From Lachancea kluyveri NRRL Y-12651 (lineage: Eukaryota > Ascomycota > Saccharomycetes > Saccharomycetales > Saccharomycetaceae), in NCBI GenBank assembly GCA_000149225.2, contig CM000689.1, forward strand, positions 682,001-746,000: 64,000 nt of DNA, read 5' to 3'. The notes below the pieces were generated by a model. That model was not told where the DNA came from and made no database searches. It saw nothing but the letters and a program-made list of their open reading frames with translations. This document shows, piece by piece, positions 47,689 through 60,550 of this stretch. Each line of letters begins with the position of its first letter. Positions within the stretch are counted from its first letter, which is position 1. The position numbers and the translations under genes are program-made.

Positions 47689-49314
47689 ATGCCCGTCAAA
47701 GCTATAGCATCCAGCAAAGTGGTCGTCGACGGCCGCTGCCAGCCAGCGACAATCCTGTACTCCACCGAATCCGGCAAGATCATCGAAATCTACTACGAAG
47801 TGGTTCCCACTACCCAGGACCCCCGTCTGAAAGCGTTTGACGTATCCGAGTACGCCATTGTATCACCACATGCGGTCCTGCCCGGGCTGGTCGACTCGCA
47901 TGTCCACCTCAACGAGCCAGGGAGGACAGAGTGGGAAGGGTTTGCAACAGGGACACGGGCTGCGAGCAGCGGTGGTGTCACCACGGTTGTCGACATGCCG
48001 CTGAACGCCATCCCGCCCACCACAACGGTCCACAACTTCCAGGTCAAACTGGACGCTGCACGCAACCAGCTGTGGTGTGACGTGGCATTCTGGGGTGGCC
48101 TGGTTCCCGACAACCTGCAGGACCTGATCCCGCTGGTAAAGTCCGGTGTGCGAGGCTTCAAGGGGTTTTTGATCGACAGCGGTGTAGACGAGTTTCCCGC
48201 AATCGACAAAAAGTACATAGACAGCGTGCTCGCGCTACTCAGGGACGAGCAGACCATGCTGATGTTCCACGCAGAGATGCAGACCAGCGAACACGAGCAC
48301 ACCGTGGTCGATATGGACAAGAAGAATCACCTGGACGCGGTCCGGTCCTTGGACGGTGCACAGGACTTGACGCAGGAACAGATGGACGGCCTGGCGTTGT
48401 CGCGCGTCCTATCGCCAGCAGAGCCCAGGCTCGGTGAGCCGTCGCACGTTGTGCACCACGACGACCTTATTATCCAGCCCCTGCAGGCCGCGGCGCAAAT
48501 CGACGACAGCTTGGCCAGCATCGACCCCACGCAGTACTCTTCGTTTCTCATCTCCAGGCCCGACCATTTCGAAACCAACGCCATCAACCTGCTTGTCAAC
48601 TGCATGCGCAACGCCGCAAAGGTGAACAGCACGACCCCGCCGGTGCACATCGTGCACCTGGCCTCCAAGGACGCATTGCCACTGCTGGTCAATGCGCGAG
48701 AGGTTTTGGGGCTGCCGATTACCGCAGAGACGTGCTTCCACTACCTGACGCTGGCCGCGGAAAAGATTCCTGCCGCAAGCACGTACTTCAAGTGCTGCCC
48801 ACCGATCCGCACCGAGGAGAACCGCGTGGCACTGTGGCGCGCGCTGCGCAAGGGCATCATCACCTCTGTCGTGAGCGACCACTCTCCCTGCACACCGGAA
48901 CTAAAGAACCTGGCCAAGGGCGACTTCTTCAGTGCGTGGGGCGGCATTGCGTCTGTGGGATTGGGCCTGCCAATCATGCACACCGTGGGCGCGACGTTCA
49001 ACCCGCCCGTCACCATGGTGGACATTGCACGCTGGTGCTGCGAGAACACCGCCGTCCAGACTGGGTTGCAGCACCGCAAGGGCTTCCTAAAGGTGGGCCA
49101 CGATGCAGACTTTGTGGTGTTTGACCAGAACCAACAGCAGCTCGTCGCCAATGACGAAACGTTTTTCAAAAACAAGTTAACTGCCTACAACGGGTTCTCG
49201 CTGAGAGGCGCCGTCCTGACCACGGTGCTGAGGGGCCGCGTGGTTTACAGGCAGGACCAGGGCCATTCCAAGGTGCCCATGGGTCAGACCATTTTGGAAC
49301 CGCGGTTTGCGTGA
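47689..49314 (+). CDS. DAL1: Allantoinase
   Basis: A 541-residue amidohydrolase that opens allantoin to allantoate, the first step of allantoin use as nitrogen source. The start is the ATG at 47689 (MPVKAIASS); the upstream frame reads through a CA repeat. The metal-site motif DSHVHLNEPGRTEWEGF lies near residue 70, with the carbamylated Lys region GVRGFKGFLIDSG, the His ligands in IVHLAS and TAETCFHYL, and the catalytic Asp in SVVSDHSPC. An insert of ~70 residues at about 205-275 makes it longer than bacterial allantoinases. In S. cerevisiae it is in the DAL cluster on chromosome IX; here it stands alone. GATA sites precede it. Confidence 0.95.
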   Translation: MPVKAIASSKVVVDGRCQPATILYSTESGKIIEIYYEVVPTTQDPRLKAFDVSEYAIVSPHAVLPGLVDSHVHLNEPGRTEWEGFATGTRAASSGGVTTVVDMPLNAIPPTTTVHNFQVKLDAARNQLWCDVAFWGGLVPDNLQDLIPLVKSGVRGFKGFLIDSGVDEFPAIDKKYIDSVLALLRDEQTMLMFHAEMQTSEHEHTVVDMDKKNHLDAVRSLDGAQDLTQEQMDGLALSRVLSPAEPRLGEPSHVVHHDDLIIQPLQAAAQIDDSLASIDPTQYSSFLISRPDHFETNAINLLVNCMRNAAKVNSTTPPVHIVHLASKDALPLLVNAREVLGLPITAETCFHYLTLAAEKIPAASTYFKCCPPIRTEENRVALWRALRKGIITSVVSDHSPCTPELKNLAKGDFFSAWGGIASVGLGLPIMHTVGATFNPPVTMVDIARWCCENTAVQTGLQHRKGFLKVGHDADFVVFDQNQQQLVANDETFFKNKLTAYNGFSLRGAVLTTVLRGRVVYRQDQGHSKVPMGQTILEPRFA

Positions 49315-49507
49315 GCCTGGGTGCCGGTCCCATCCATTGTCCGCTCTCCGGAGGCCTTCTTATACACACTCTCCTTCGTATTGTTCGCGATATCCATATT
49401 TCTGTTTAGCATCAGTGTACATACGTTTCTAGAAATATTTTGTAAAGGCTGTGGCACCCGCACAGGCACCCGTGCCGGCTCTATTTACCGTCTTCAAGTC
49501 CCGACGT

Positions 49508-50203
49508 TCATACAACATGCTTCCTCGACTCGCTGAACAGCATCTGCAAGATGGCCACCTGCGCAAAGCCCATTCCCGCAATCAAAAGGATCCCGTACAG
49601 CGAGAACCACACGATCCGGCTCTCTGTGGACGCAACGGTGTGCTGGTTCCTATTGTTACGTGTCTTGTAGTACTGCATGTTTCTCTCCAGCACGCTCAGC
49701 TGGCGCTCGATCATGTCGACAGAGTCGGATAGCGATCGGTGCAGGTGGTCCTGGGCAGAGTCGGCCTGACGCTGGGCCTTTTTCTGCTGGCGCCTGGCGT
49801 CCCGCTGGTCCTCGGTGGGGCACTTGTGATTGAGCTCCACGTCCACGATCTTGTCGTACGCTTTGCCCCCGTAAAAGCACAACGAGTACTCGCCCTTGTG
49901 CACAGCAACAAAGGACCACTCGCCCTGGCGCTCTCTGGACCGCGAAATCACCGGGGTGTGTGCATCGTCCGGCGCAAACACCTCGTAGTCAATGTCAAAG
50001 TCGTTGTTCTCACCCTGCTGCACGGCAAAGTAGTACGACACGGTGCAATCCGTGTCGGAGGTCAACGTGTAGAAACACTCTCTCTGGCCCGCAGGTAGTT
50101 CGAACGTGATGGGGGAGGCAGCGACAAGAGCTGGCAAGGCCGTCAGGGCCGTCAGGGCTACTGCGAGCGTGGCGGTGCCCAGCTTCTTGGTGGCGAGTTT
50201 CAT
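49508..50203 (-). CDS. ERP3: p24/EMP24 family cargo receptor, Erp3-like
   Basis: A 231-residue type I membrane protein of the p24 family, which works in COPII/COPI vesicles between ER and Golgi. A signal peptide covers about residues 1-30. The GOLD domain follows (ITFELPAGQRECFY with a paired Cys in YSLCFYGG), then a coiled-coil at about 140-185, and a transmembrane helix near 200-222. The short cytosolic tail is SESRKHVV. The start is the ATG at 50203, which gives the signal peptide; open frame upstream is not conserved. ERP3 (YDL018C) is chosen over ERP1, ERP2 or ERP4 because it is divergent from CDC7, as in S. cerevisiae. Confidence 0.92.
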   Translation of the reverse strand: MKLATKKLGTATLAVALTALTALPALVAASPITFELPAGQRECFYTLTSDTDCTVSYYFAVQQGENNDFDIDYEVFAPDDAHTPVISRSRERQGEWSFVAVHKGEYSLCFYGGKAYDKIVDVELNHKCPTEDQRDARRQQKKAQRQADSAQDHLHRSLSDSVDMIERQLSVLERNMQYYKTRNNRNQHTVASTESRIVWFSLYGILLIAGMGFAQVAILQMLFSESRKHVV

Positions 50204-51970
<1,767 letters not shown>

Positions 51971-52081
51971 TATTGCTATATAGGGAACAAACGCAGGGCT
52001 TACACCGGCGCAACAGAAATTATACGTAGATATACATACGTCTAAATTTATACGGAGCTGGGCCGAACCTAAAGCCCGTGC

Positions 52082-53005
52082 TTAAAACAAAAACGGAATC
52101 AAGAAAGCCCTCTTTGTGCCGTACTTTTTGTTCTTCTTCATAGCCCACAGGTACATCTGCGTGGTGGACACCGCCACAAACAGCAGGCTGAACGTGTTCA
52201 GCTTGAAAATCGCGGTGAACCAGATCCAAGACCACACTTCAAAGGTGTAGTTTGGCGCGACAAAAACCTTGAATACGCCGTCTTCGAGTGGGACACGCTT
52301 GGTGATGCCCTTTGCCTTTTGCGCATCGCCCCACCTGCGGAGCTGGACGTGGATGTAGAAGTTCCAGAGCTCGGATATGCCAAACAGTGCCAGCAACAGT
52401 CTCAAGTTGTCCAGTCTCAGGTAGGAGTAGAGCTTGAACAGATTGGCGTTGGAAACTGCAAACCCGTAGCCAAAGTATCCGAGCGAGATAACCCCGTTCA
52501 GGATCCAGTAGTGAAACGAGTTTTTGAACAGGTTGAACAGCGGCATCGTGGATTGCGAAAACTGGTGCACAAACAGGGTTTCAAACTCCCTTTTAAGATA
52601 GTGGACCATCACCAGCGTGTAGGCCAGCTTGTTCAAAAAGGGGTTGTATACGCTCTGTGAGCTATGGTACCTGTTGATCAGGTCGTCGGACAACGACAGC
52701 CGGTACATCAACGAGTGGATGAGTATCGGGCCAAAGTACTCCACAACAAAGACCAGTCTCCAGGAGATCTGTGGGCCCAGGTCTTTGACGTACACGGCCG
52801 TGTCATGGGACAGCTCCTCGAAGAAGTGGTCCGAGGTGATTGGCACCTGTTTGTTTTCCTTTTGGTAGGTCAGCCTCAATCTGTTGGGGTTGATTTGTCT
52901 GTTGTTTTGGGACACGGCTTCCAGCACAGAGGCCACCGACTGGGCCTGTGGCTTGACAACGGTGTCCTTTAGGGACTTTGAGCGCGACTTGACGGTGATG
53001 GACAT
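52082..53005 (-). CDS. TSC13: Very-long-chain trans-2-enoyl-CoA reductase Tsc13
   Basis: A 307-residue ER membrane enzyme, the last step of the fatty-acid elongation cycle that supplies very-long-chain acyl groups to sphingolipids. The start is the ATG at 53005 (MSITVKSRSKSL). An N-terminal ubiquitin-like fold (about 40-95) precedes six hydrophobic segments; the C-terminal half is of the steroid 5-alpha-reductase family, with VKREFETLFVHQFS-like LKREFETLFVHQFSQSTMP and the C-terminal AMKKNKKYGTKRAFLIPFLF region. Convergent with CDC7, 111 bases apart. The order CDC7-TSC13-NOP1 matches S. cerevisiae YDL017-YDL014 except for the inserted transporter. Confidence 0.96.
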   Translation of the reverse strand: MSITVKSRSKSLKDTVVKPQAQSVASVLEAVSQNNRQINPNRLRLTYQKENKQVPITSDHFFEELSHDTAVYVKDLGPQISWRLVFVVEYFGPILIHSLMYRLSLSDDLINRYHSSQSVYNPFLNKLAYTLVMVHYLKREFETLFVHQFSQSTMPLFNLFKNSFHYWILNGVISLGYFGYGFAVSNANLFKLYSYLRLDNLRLLLALFGISELWNFYIHVQLRRWGDAQKAKGITKRVPLEDGVFKVFVAPNYTFEVWSWIWFTAIFKLNTFSLLFVAVSTTQMYLWAMKKNKKYGTKRAFLIPFLF

Positions 53006-53511
53006 GGCGCAATTGGTTGTAGTGGGGAGAGGAGGGAAGGGCAGGTGAAATGTAGCTTCCAGTGCAGGTGCAGGTGGTTTTGGATGGGCAGGAGGGCGCG
53101 AGGGCGCGAGGGTGCGAGAGCAAGAGAGCAAGAGAGCAAGAGAGCGAGAGAGCGAGAGAGTGAGCAAGACATGGTCAGGAAGCGTGCAGTCCGGGTAATG
53201 TGTGTAATTATGTGTGGGTGTATGTTTTGGCACGTCTTGGCATGGCACAGAATGTGTATTTGGACTCTGGCGCCGGTTTCTCTACCAAACACCCCATCGA
53301 GAGCACGGAGAAGCTCGGAGATCTGCAGCACACTGTACGTGTCACAATTGTGGTGGGTGGATTACAGCTATAATGATGGGGGTTTCTTGCTACCGCGCAA
53401 CGGGTACAGCAGAGACAAAAAGTTGGAGGGGAAACAAACTTGTGTACACACTACACAGAGATACATCTTTACATACGTGCTGTTGCACTGATACCATAGA
53501 GCAGGCCGGAA
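53006..53511. other. Intergenic: TSC13 promoter side and transporter 3' side
   Basis: Contains a purine-rich tandem repeat (about 53088-53162) built on GAGGGCGC and then GAGAGCAA/GAGAGCGA units, close to the TSC13 start. No gene. Confidence 0.65.
53088..53162. repeat. Purine-rich tandem repeat, GAGGGCGC to GAGAGCAA units
   Basis: About nine imperfect 8-base units that change from GAGGGCGC to GAGAGCAA to GAGAGCGA, 80-160 bases upstream of TSC13. Confidence 0.85.
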
Positions 53512-55170
53512 TCACACGCTGCGAGTGCCGCAACTGCTCTCTTTGCTTTCGCAGGCCGTGTATAGCTCGTCCACCTGCTCGATGGTCAAACCCTTGGTTT
53601 CCGGCACCATGCACCACACAAACACAACGGACAAGAGCAAGCAGCCTGCAAACACGTAGCCGTACCTGAAGCCGATTTCCGAAGTGATGTACGGGGTGAA
53701 CAAGGAGATCAAAAAGTTGGCAAACCAGTTGATCGACGTGCAGATGGCCATGGAGATGGCCTTGGTCCTGGCCGGAAACAACTCGGAAATGACGACAAAA
53801 GACACCGGGCCTGTCGTGCACGCGAAAAACATGATGTAGATGCAGGTGAACGCGATCATCACGGCACCTGGGACGACGTTGTAACCGCCCACATGCAAGG
53901 CAAAGGAGCCGATGCTGGCGTACACTGTCATGCACACAAACATGCCGGCAGACCCGAGAAGCAAGCAGGACTTGCGACCCAACTTCTCGACCAAGTAGAT
54001 GCCCCCAAAAGTGGAGGCAAAGTTGACGCCGGACAAGAGGATAGACGTGACGTAGGAGTCGTCAACACCGACAGAGTCGAACAACGTGGTGCCGTAGTAG
54101 AAAAAGTAGTTGGCACCGGATAGCTGCTGGAACGCCATCACCAGCATGCCGGTCAGCAAACGCAAGCCCAACCTGGGCCTGCCGACCAGGAACTCGAGCC
54201 AGTTGGTGTTCGACTGCGTGTCGGGGGATCTGTCGATGTCGTACAGGGCCAAATGCTCGACCTGCTCTGCGACAAATGGGTCCTTCGCGGACAACGAGTT
54301 CATGATGGCAACAGACCGCAGCGCACCATCCACGTCGTTCTTCTTGACAACCAAGAACTGGGCAGACTCGGGCATGAAAAAGATGCCCACCGCGATGACG
54401 AGACTCCACACAAAACCCAAGGCGACGGGGATTTGCCAGTTCTTGTTTGCCAGCGCGTCCGCGATGGTCTTCTTACATGCGTAGTTGACAACGTTGCCCA
54501 TCAAGATCCCCAGCGTGATCATCAACTGGTACAACACCACCATGGCGCCCCTGATCTGTAACGGGGCCGACTCAGAGATAAACATAGGCACCAACACGGC
54601 CGTGGATCCAACGGCAAGCCCCGAAAAGATCCTGCCGACAAAGAACTGGTACCACCGGGTGCTGTTGACGACCTGGATGAGTAGCCCCACAACGTACACC
54701 AGCAAAGACGCGTAGATCCCAATCTTTCTGCCCTTCCAGTCGCCAACCTTGGCCAACGTCAAGCCGCCCACGGCGCATCCGATGTTGAAGATGGAAATGA
54801 CAAGCCCGATCAACATGTCCGGGAAGTAGTGGGTGCCAGTGCGCGCGTTGAAGAGGGTGCCAAAGTTGTTTTTGAAGCTCTCCATGTTGGAGATGCCGCC
54901 GATGGTGCCAACATCCCAGCCAAAGATGAAGCCGCCGAAAGAGGTGGACAAACACAAAACAATGGGTTTCAATAACGAGCCGCGCGTGCCGGACTTGCAG
55001 AAGAGGCCATCGCGGTCGGGCCCGAACACCGGCTCGAGCACGGAGCTGGACGTCGAAGAGGCCACTTTGGGAGCCGGGCTGACAAACTTTATTTCGTCAT
55101 CAAACGTGGAAGTTTGAGTGGTGACGATTTGCTTCTCGGAGGAAGACTTGTAGCAGTTCTGAAAAGACAT
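53512..55170 (-). CDS. Sugar transporter of the HXT/HGT family, major facilitator superfamily
   Basis: A 552-residue protein from the ATG at 55170 (MSFQNCYKSS). A ~70-residue cytosolic N-terminus precedes twelve predicted membrane helices. Sugar-porter signatures are visible: FGWDVGTIGG in helix 1, GDWKGRKIG (D-x-x-GRK loop), GRIFSGLAVG, PESAQFL, the HXT-typical QQLSGANYFFYYGT in helix 7, and VPETKGL near the end. Helix 10 reads TGPVSFVVISELFPARTK. These place it with yeast hexose permeases; one segment (PESAQFL) departs from the usual PESPRYL. The sugar is unknown. S. cerevisiae has no transporter between TSC13 and NOP1, so it is a local insertion or a lost ancestral gene. Confidence 0.9.
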   Translation of the reverse strand: MSFQNCYKSSSEKQIVTTQTSTFDDEIKFVSPAPKVASSTSSSVLEPVFGPDRDGLFCKSGTRGSLLKPIVLCLSTSFGGFIFGWDVGTIGGISNMESFKNNFGTLFNARTGTHYFPDMLIGLVISIFNIGCAVGGLTLAKVGDWKGRKIGIYASLLVYVVGLLIQVVNSTRWYQFFVGRIFSGLAVGSTAVLVPMFISESAPLQIRGAMVVLYQLMITLGILMGNVVNYACKKTIADALANKNWQIPVALGFVWSLVIAVGIFFMPESAQFLVVKKNDVDGALRSVAIMNSLSAKDPFVAEQVEHLALYDIDRSPDTQSNTNWLEFLVGRPRLGLRLLTGMLVMAFQQLSGANYFFYYGTTLFDSVGVDDSYVTSILLSGVNFASTFGGIYLVEKLGRKSCLLLGSAGMFVCMTVYASIGSFALHVGGYNVVPGAVMIAFTCIYIMFFACTTGPVSFVVISELFPARTKAISMAICTSINWFANFLISLFTPYITSEIGFRYGYVFAGCLLLSVVFVWCMVPETKGLTIEQVDELYTACESKESSCGTRSV

Positions 55171-55743
55171 AAGAGGATGGAGAGAGGGGGAAAACAGAGT
55201 GTTACTGCGTCTCAGTTTGCGTTTGAGAGAGAAACTGGCGAACGAATATCCTTTCCTTTCTGTTTCTGTAGGTAGCGAGTCAAAAGAGATATGCAAGAGT
55301 CTGGAAGAGCTGGGCATTTCCTTTCCAATTTATACGTTTCGCCTGACTCCCTTCACTCTCCTCCCTGTTTTTTGCTCCTGGAACTGTCTATAGTAGGTGC
55401 CGTACAGGGTCTTTTCCAACAACGATGAAACTTGTATTGGTTTTTTTTTTTGCAGGCGAGAACTAAAACAAACCAATGTGGTGAAACTTTTCCGTCTGTA
55501 TACTTATTTTTAACCGCGATGCCACTGCTCCTGCCCCTCTGCCCCCTTGCCCCCCTTGCCCCCTTGCCCCCTTCCCAACATTTTTTTTTCTCTTCTTTCT
55601 TCTATCTCCACTTGTCTCCTGGTCTATGCCTGGCACAAAAGCGTTGTATGCGGCGCTACTGCCCTGTCCTTGCGTGCTTACATAACGGAGAAACTGCAAA
55701 AGAAAGCCCCGAAGCCTGTTCTCTGCTTTCGTTGAGCTGAAAC

Positions 55744-55770
55744 AAAAAAAAAAAAAAAAAAAAAAAAAAA
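55744..55770. repeat. 27-base poly(dA) tract between the transporter and NOP1
   Basis: Uninterrupted A27 in the divergent spacer, about 640 bases before NOP1. Confidence 0.9.
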
Positions 55771-56265
55771 GAAAACATCATCCTCAGAGACAAGTACAAG
55801 CTTTACTCTACTTGTGTCGAGAGCTGGTGGGGTAGCAGCCCGCAAAAGTTGTGATATGGTCTATATTCATCGTTTGTTGGAGAAATAAGTGTCGAGAGCG
55901 CGTTCGTGGCATGAAATTCGGACAAGGAGTTTATCCGAGCTGTGAGACAGCCAATGCGATTGTCGCAACTTTCTAAACAGGGATAAATGGGGAACTCTTT
56001 GCTGTATCGTAACAACTGGCATACTCAGAGACTGAAGTGAACCCTTTTTTTAGTTCTAGCGCACACGCACGCGCACGCGTACATGCAGATGCAGCCCTCT
56101 CGGACAATGTCACAGGCCCGACAGGCCGGCTGCCATTGCTTTTGAACCTCGAGCTGTCCACGTGATCGGCGTTTCTTTTTTACATCAACCGTGTAAGAGT
56201 ACCGCACGCAGTCGTTTCTTTTTTTTCTTTTTTCCTTACCTCGCTCTCTCGGAAACTGCCTACTG

Positions 56266-56293
56266 TGAAAAATTTTTCAAGATGCTCATCGAG
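56266..56293. promoter_or_regulatory. RRPE and PAC elements of the ribosome-biogenesis regulon, NOP1 promoter
   Basis: TGAAAAATTTTTCA at 56266-56279 is a palindromic RRPE (Stb3-type) element; GCTCATCGAG at 56284-56293 contains the PAC core (CGATGAGC on the other strand, bound by Dot6/Tod6). They lie 115-142 bases before the NOP1 start, as is typical of yeast ribosome-biogenesis genes. Confidence 0.75.
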
Positions 56294-56407
56294 ATGGACA
56301 TTACCTTTTCGTTTCTCTATTCTACTCTTCTCTCTTACTGAGCTAACAAGTGTTTTTCTTCTCTTTGAAACTCAAACAAGTACATTAAATTCAAAAAGAT
56401 AATAAAG

Positions 56408-57845
<1,438 letters not shown>

Positions 57846-58339
57846 GAATCCCGCGTCTCTGCGATATCCATCCATGCTTGTAAATTAGTGAAAGAAAGAC
57901 AACAAAAGAAAAGGAATGCGAGTTCTGTGTTTTAATTTTATCTACGTGTATCTCTGGCCGTATGTTTGCGGCTGGGCTAAGTACTACATATACTACCTCT
58001 AAATTACTACTATTACTAGTACCGCTGCTGTTCCCACTCGGTGCCACAGCATTCCTGTTCGTCGCTTTGTACGCAGCGTGCTGGACGTCGGTATTGTATC
58101 TCCAAAAATCAGCCGGGTTCCTCACCGACACTCAGGCAGGCATCAACGCAATCGTGAAACACCGAGCAAGCACACCTAGTGCAGATAGAAGTAGGTATAG
58201 CCGAGCTCAAGATCAAACTCTGCCGTTGGACTGACACACGGGAATCAGAAAAATACACCACAACGGCAACACTCACAGAAAGAGGAGGAGAGAGAGTGTG
58301 TGTGTGTGCGTTAAAAAAAAAGACAAGTGAGAGAATACC
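57846..58339. other. Intergenic NOP1/SLX5
   Basis: Tandem genes. A 90-codon hydrophobic frame at 57962-58234 is listed separately as doubtful. GA and GT repeats lie just before SLX5 (about 58281-58308). Confidence 0.6.
57962..58234 (+). CDS. Doubtful small hydrophobic reading frame
   Basis: A 90-codon frame from an ATG, with one long hydrophobic stretch (about residues 15-48) and a polar C-terminus. No family is recognised, no equivalent is known between NOP1 and SLX5 in S. cerevisiae, and it fills the SLX5 promoter, so chance is likely. Confidence 0.15.
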   Translation: MFAAGLSTTYTTSKLLLLLVPLLFPLGATAFLFVALYAACWTSVLYLQKSAGFLTDTQAGINAIVKHRASTPSADRSRYSRAQDQTLPLD

Positions 58340-60211
58340 ATGCCATCACATGCAACAGAAGAAACGACACCTCACACCCACGGGCTAGAGCAACACGCTC
58401 CGCCGTCAGCACCCACTCAGGATGTTATCGAGATTGAAAGTGATCCTGAAGAGGACGAACGCATCAGACAACAGTACCGACAGCAACGGCTGGTTGGCGA
58501 CAGGCGAATCAACCGGCCCAGAGACAGTCTCAACAGGTTTCTGAACAGCCAGGGTGAGAACAGAAACACAAGAGCAGCACTGGAACCGGACGACGACGAA
58601 GACGACGACGACTTACAGGTGGTTGGGGAGACGATGCTAGACAGACACGGGCCCATAGGCGAAGATGCAGACTTTGTTGACCTCAGCTCGTTTGGCGGTG
58701 GCGACACCGGCAGCGGTGGCAGCGGTGACAACAGGAACGGCGTACCTACAAGAACAGCCATCATCCGCCACAGCACTGGTGCCAACGGCAGTGACAGGGG
58801 CGACGACATAGAGATCCTGGAAGAGCGGACCACCGCCCCAAACTTTGTCCTGAACCTGCCCGGCGGCGAGTCTCTGCGAATCTCGGGAACTACGGCAGAC
58901 CAGCCCGTGAGAAGGTCTTTTCAGAACCAGCAACCCTCCCGCACCCGTGCGGTCTCTGCGGCTGCGGCTGCACGCAGAAGGCTCCTGAACAGAACCGCCA
59001 GAAGCGCTACAAACCTGTTCTTTAGCAGTGGCCAGGGGCCGCAAGACGGCTACAGCGAGGAAAACGACCCGGACTACATACCGGCGGGTGTGAGGCAGCT
59101 GCGCCAGCAAAACGCCATGCGGGACAGACAGGCGTCCTTGGAGCAGCGTAGGGAGCAGCAGCGACTCAATGGCATGGATCCTGGCGCTAATGCGGAGCTT
59201 ACTGCTCTGCGCAGCAGAATCAACGGATACCCACTCGACATACAGAGCGCTTTCGACCACGCCCAGTCTTTGTATGAGTTTGAGGGCATCATCCAATCGG
59301 TAGAGCCACGCATGAACGAGAACCGCAAGCAGGAACTGCGCGAGCTGTACTCGCGGTACAGGGGCCACGTTATGCACAGCTGGGCCCAAAACAGGCGCAG
59401 AACGTACAGGGAGCAAGCGGCCAGGGCCCAGCAGACGCGTGCCAGAGAGCAGGAGCAGCGCCAGCGTGAGCTAGAAAACCAGGTGTTTCACAACCGGCAC
59501 TCATTGACCGAGTTTCTGATAGCGCGCGCCTTTGGCCCGTTCCACTGGGGAGGCCAGCAGGCCGACGAGGAGATCGAGACCCAAAACATCATCGAGATGA
59601 TCCAGGCCCGCGAGGAGCGAGAGCAGGATACCCGCAAAAAGAGGTACATGGAGGACACCAAGTTCCAGCAGCAGGGCTTTCTGCGAAGGGCAGAGGGCGT
59701 GCCCGAGGGCTACAGTGCTTCGTTCGACACCGCGCCAAAGATGAAGATAGCCATGACTAGGAACGGCAGGGAGGAGGAGGTCACAGTCACTGACGACCAC
59801 GCCGCCAAGCAATACGAAGATGTGCCTGCGTGCTGCTTGTGCGGGATCGAGCTGGGTGTGGGAATCCCAGACGAGTTTTCGGGCATCACCAAGGAGGACC
59901 GCGGCGTCTCGTTTGAGAGCCTCGTTGCCAAATACGGCTTCCATTGCCCGTACCAGTCGCTGGCAAGGCCTTCGGTTGCGGACCGTGATCTCTCCAAGAG
60001 GACCTACGTTGCCTCGTGTGGTCATACGTTTTGCGGCCGCTGCTTCGCCCGGGTCGACAACGCCAGGGCGTACAGCAGGGCGTCCAAGAAGAAACTGGCC
60101 GGTTTGCAGGGCGCCTCGCATCCAGACAACTACGGGCCCAAAACGTGTCCTGCGGAGGGCTGCAGTATGCAGCTGCGGTCCAAGGGCAGGATGAAGGAAG
60201 TGTTCTTTTAG
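58340..60211 (+). CDS. SLX5: SUMO-targeted ubiquitin ligase subunit Slx5
   Basis: A 623-residue protein. With Slx8 it forms a RING E3 ligase that ubiquitylates sumoylated nuclear proteins and helps genome stability. The N-terminal part holds several SUMO-interacting motifs, short hydrophobic cores next to acids: DVIEIESD near residue 30, DDDLQVVGE near 92, DADFVDLSS near 112, and DIEILEE near 157. A Gln/Arg-rich middle follows. The RING is at the extreme C-terminus (residues ~497-613): CCLCG, a Cys/His pair, SCGHTFCGRC and CPAEGC. Length equals that of S. cerevisiae Slx5 (619), and it follows NOP1 there also. Confidence 0.95.
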   Translation: MPSHATEETTPHTHGLEQHAPPSAPTQDVIEIESDPEEDERIRQQYRQQRLVGDRRINRPRDSLNRFLNSQGENRNTRAALEPDDDEDDDDLQVVGETMLDRHGPIGEDADFVDLSSFGGGDTGSGGSGDNRNGVPTRTAIIRHSTGANGSDRGDDIEILEERTTAPNFVLNLPGGESLRISGTTADQPVRRSFQNQQPSRTRAVSAAAAARRRLLNRTARSATNLFFSSGQGPQDGYSEENDPDYIPAGVRQLRQQNAMRDRQASLEQRREQQRLNGMDPGANAELTALRSRINGYPLDIQSAFDHAQSLYEFEGIIQSVEPRMNENRKQELRELYSRYRGHVMHSWAQNRRRTYREQAARAQQTRAREQEQRQRELENQVFHNRHSLTEFLIARAFGPFHWGGQQADEEIETQNIIEMIQAREEREQDTRKKRYMEDTKFQQQGFLRRAEGVPEGYSASFDTAPKMKIAMTRNGREEEVTVTDDHAAKQYEDVPACCLCGIELGVGIPDEFSGITKEDRGVSFESLVAKYGFHCPYQSLARPSVADRDLSKRTYVASCGHTFCGRCFARVDNARAYSRASKKKLAGLQGASHPDNYGPKTCPAEGCSMQLRSKGRMKEVFF

Positions 60212-60550
60212 CGCCCGCTGCAGGAGTAGTGGCAAGGCAAGCAGGATGTGGACACGAGCTCGCGCAATCGTGTAACGTGATTAAGCTGTCCACGTGAACT
60301 TTTTTCTTTTTTTTTTTTTTTTTTTTTTTTTTTTGTTTTTCTTTTTCCTTCTTCCCATTCCCTCTTCTTTCTCCTGGTTGGGAGCGCGCTTCAAGGGATT
60401 GAGGGGGGCGGGCGGTTGTTTGCCCAGATAGTTTTAGTTTTGCATGTATTCTTCGTACAACCACAGCAGCAACAAGACATTGTGCAACACGCTGTTCAAG
60501 AACCCAGAGGAAGCAACAAGAGGTTCTGCTCAGAGAATAAAAGTACAGCT
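60212..60550. other. Intergenic SLX5/SLC35F6-like with T28 tract
   Basis: A 28-base T run (60307-60334) lies 217 bases before the next start; a CCACGTGA site is at about 60289-60296. No gene. Confidence 0.65.
60307..60334. repeat. 28-base poly(dT) tract upstream of the SLC35F6-like gene
   Basis: Uninterrupted T28 within a longer T-rich stretch beginning at 60300. Confidence 0.9.

Larger units (their letters stand above)
55171..56407. other. Divergent intergenic transporter/NOP1
   Basis: Over 1.2 kb. Features are T runs after 55439, CCCCTTGCC repeats at about 55537-55568, a 27-base A run (55744-55770), CA/CG-rich alternations near 56060, CCACGTGA near 56159 and the RRPE/PAC pair close to NOP1. 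No gene or known RNA is visible. Confidence 0.6.
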
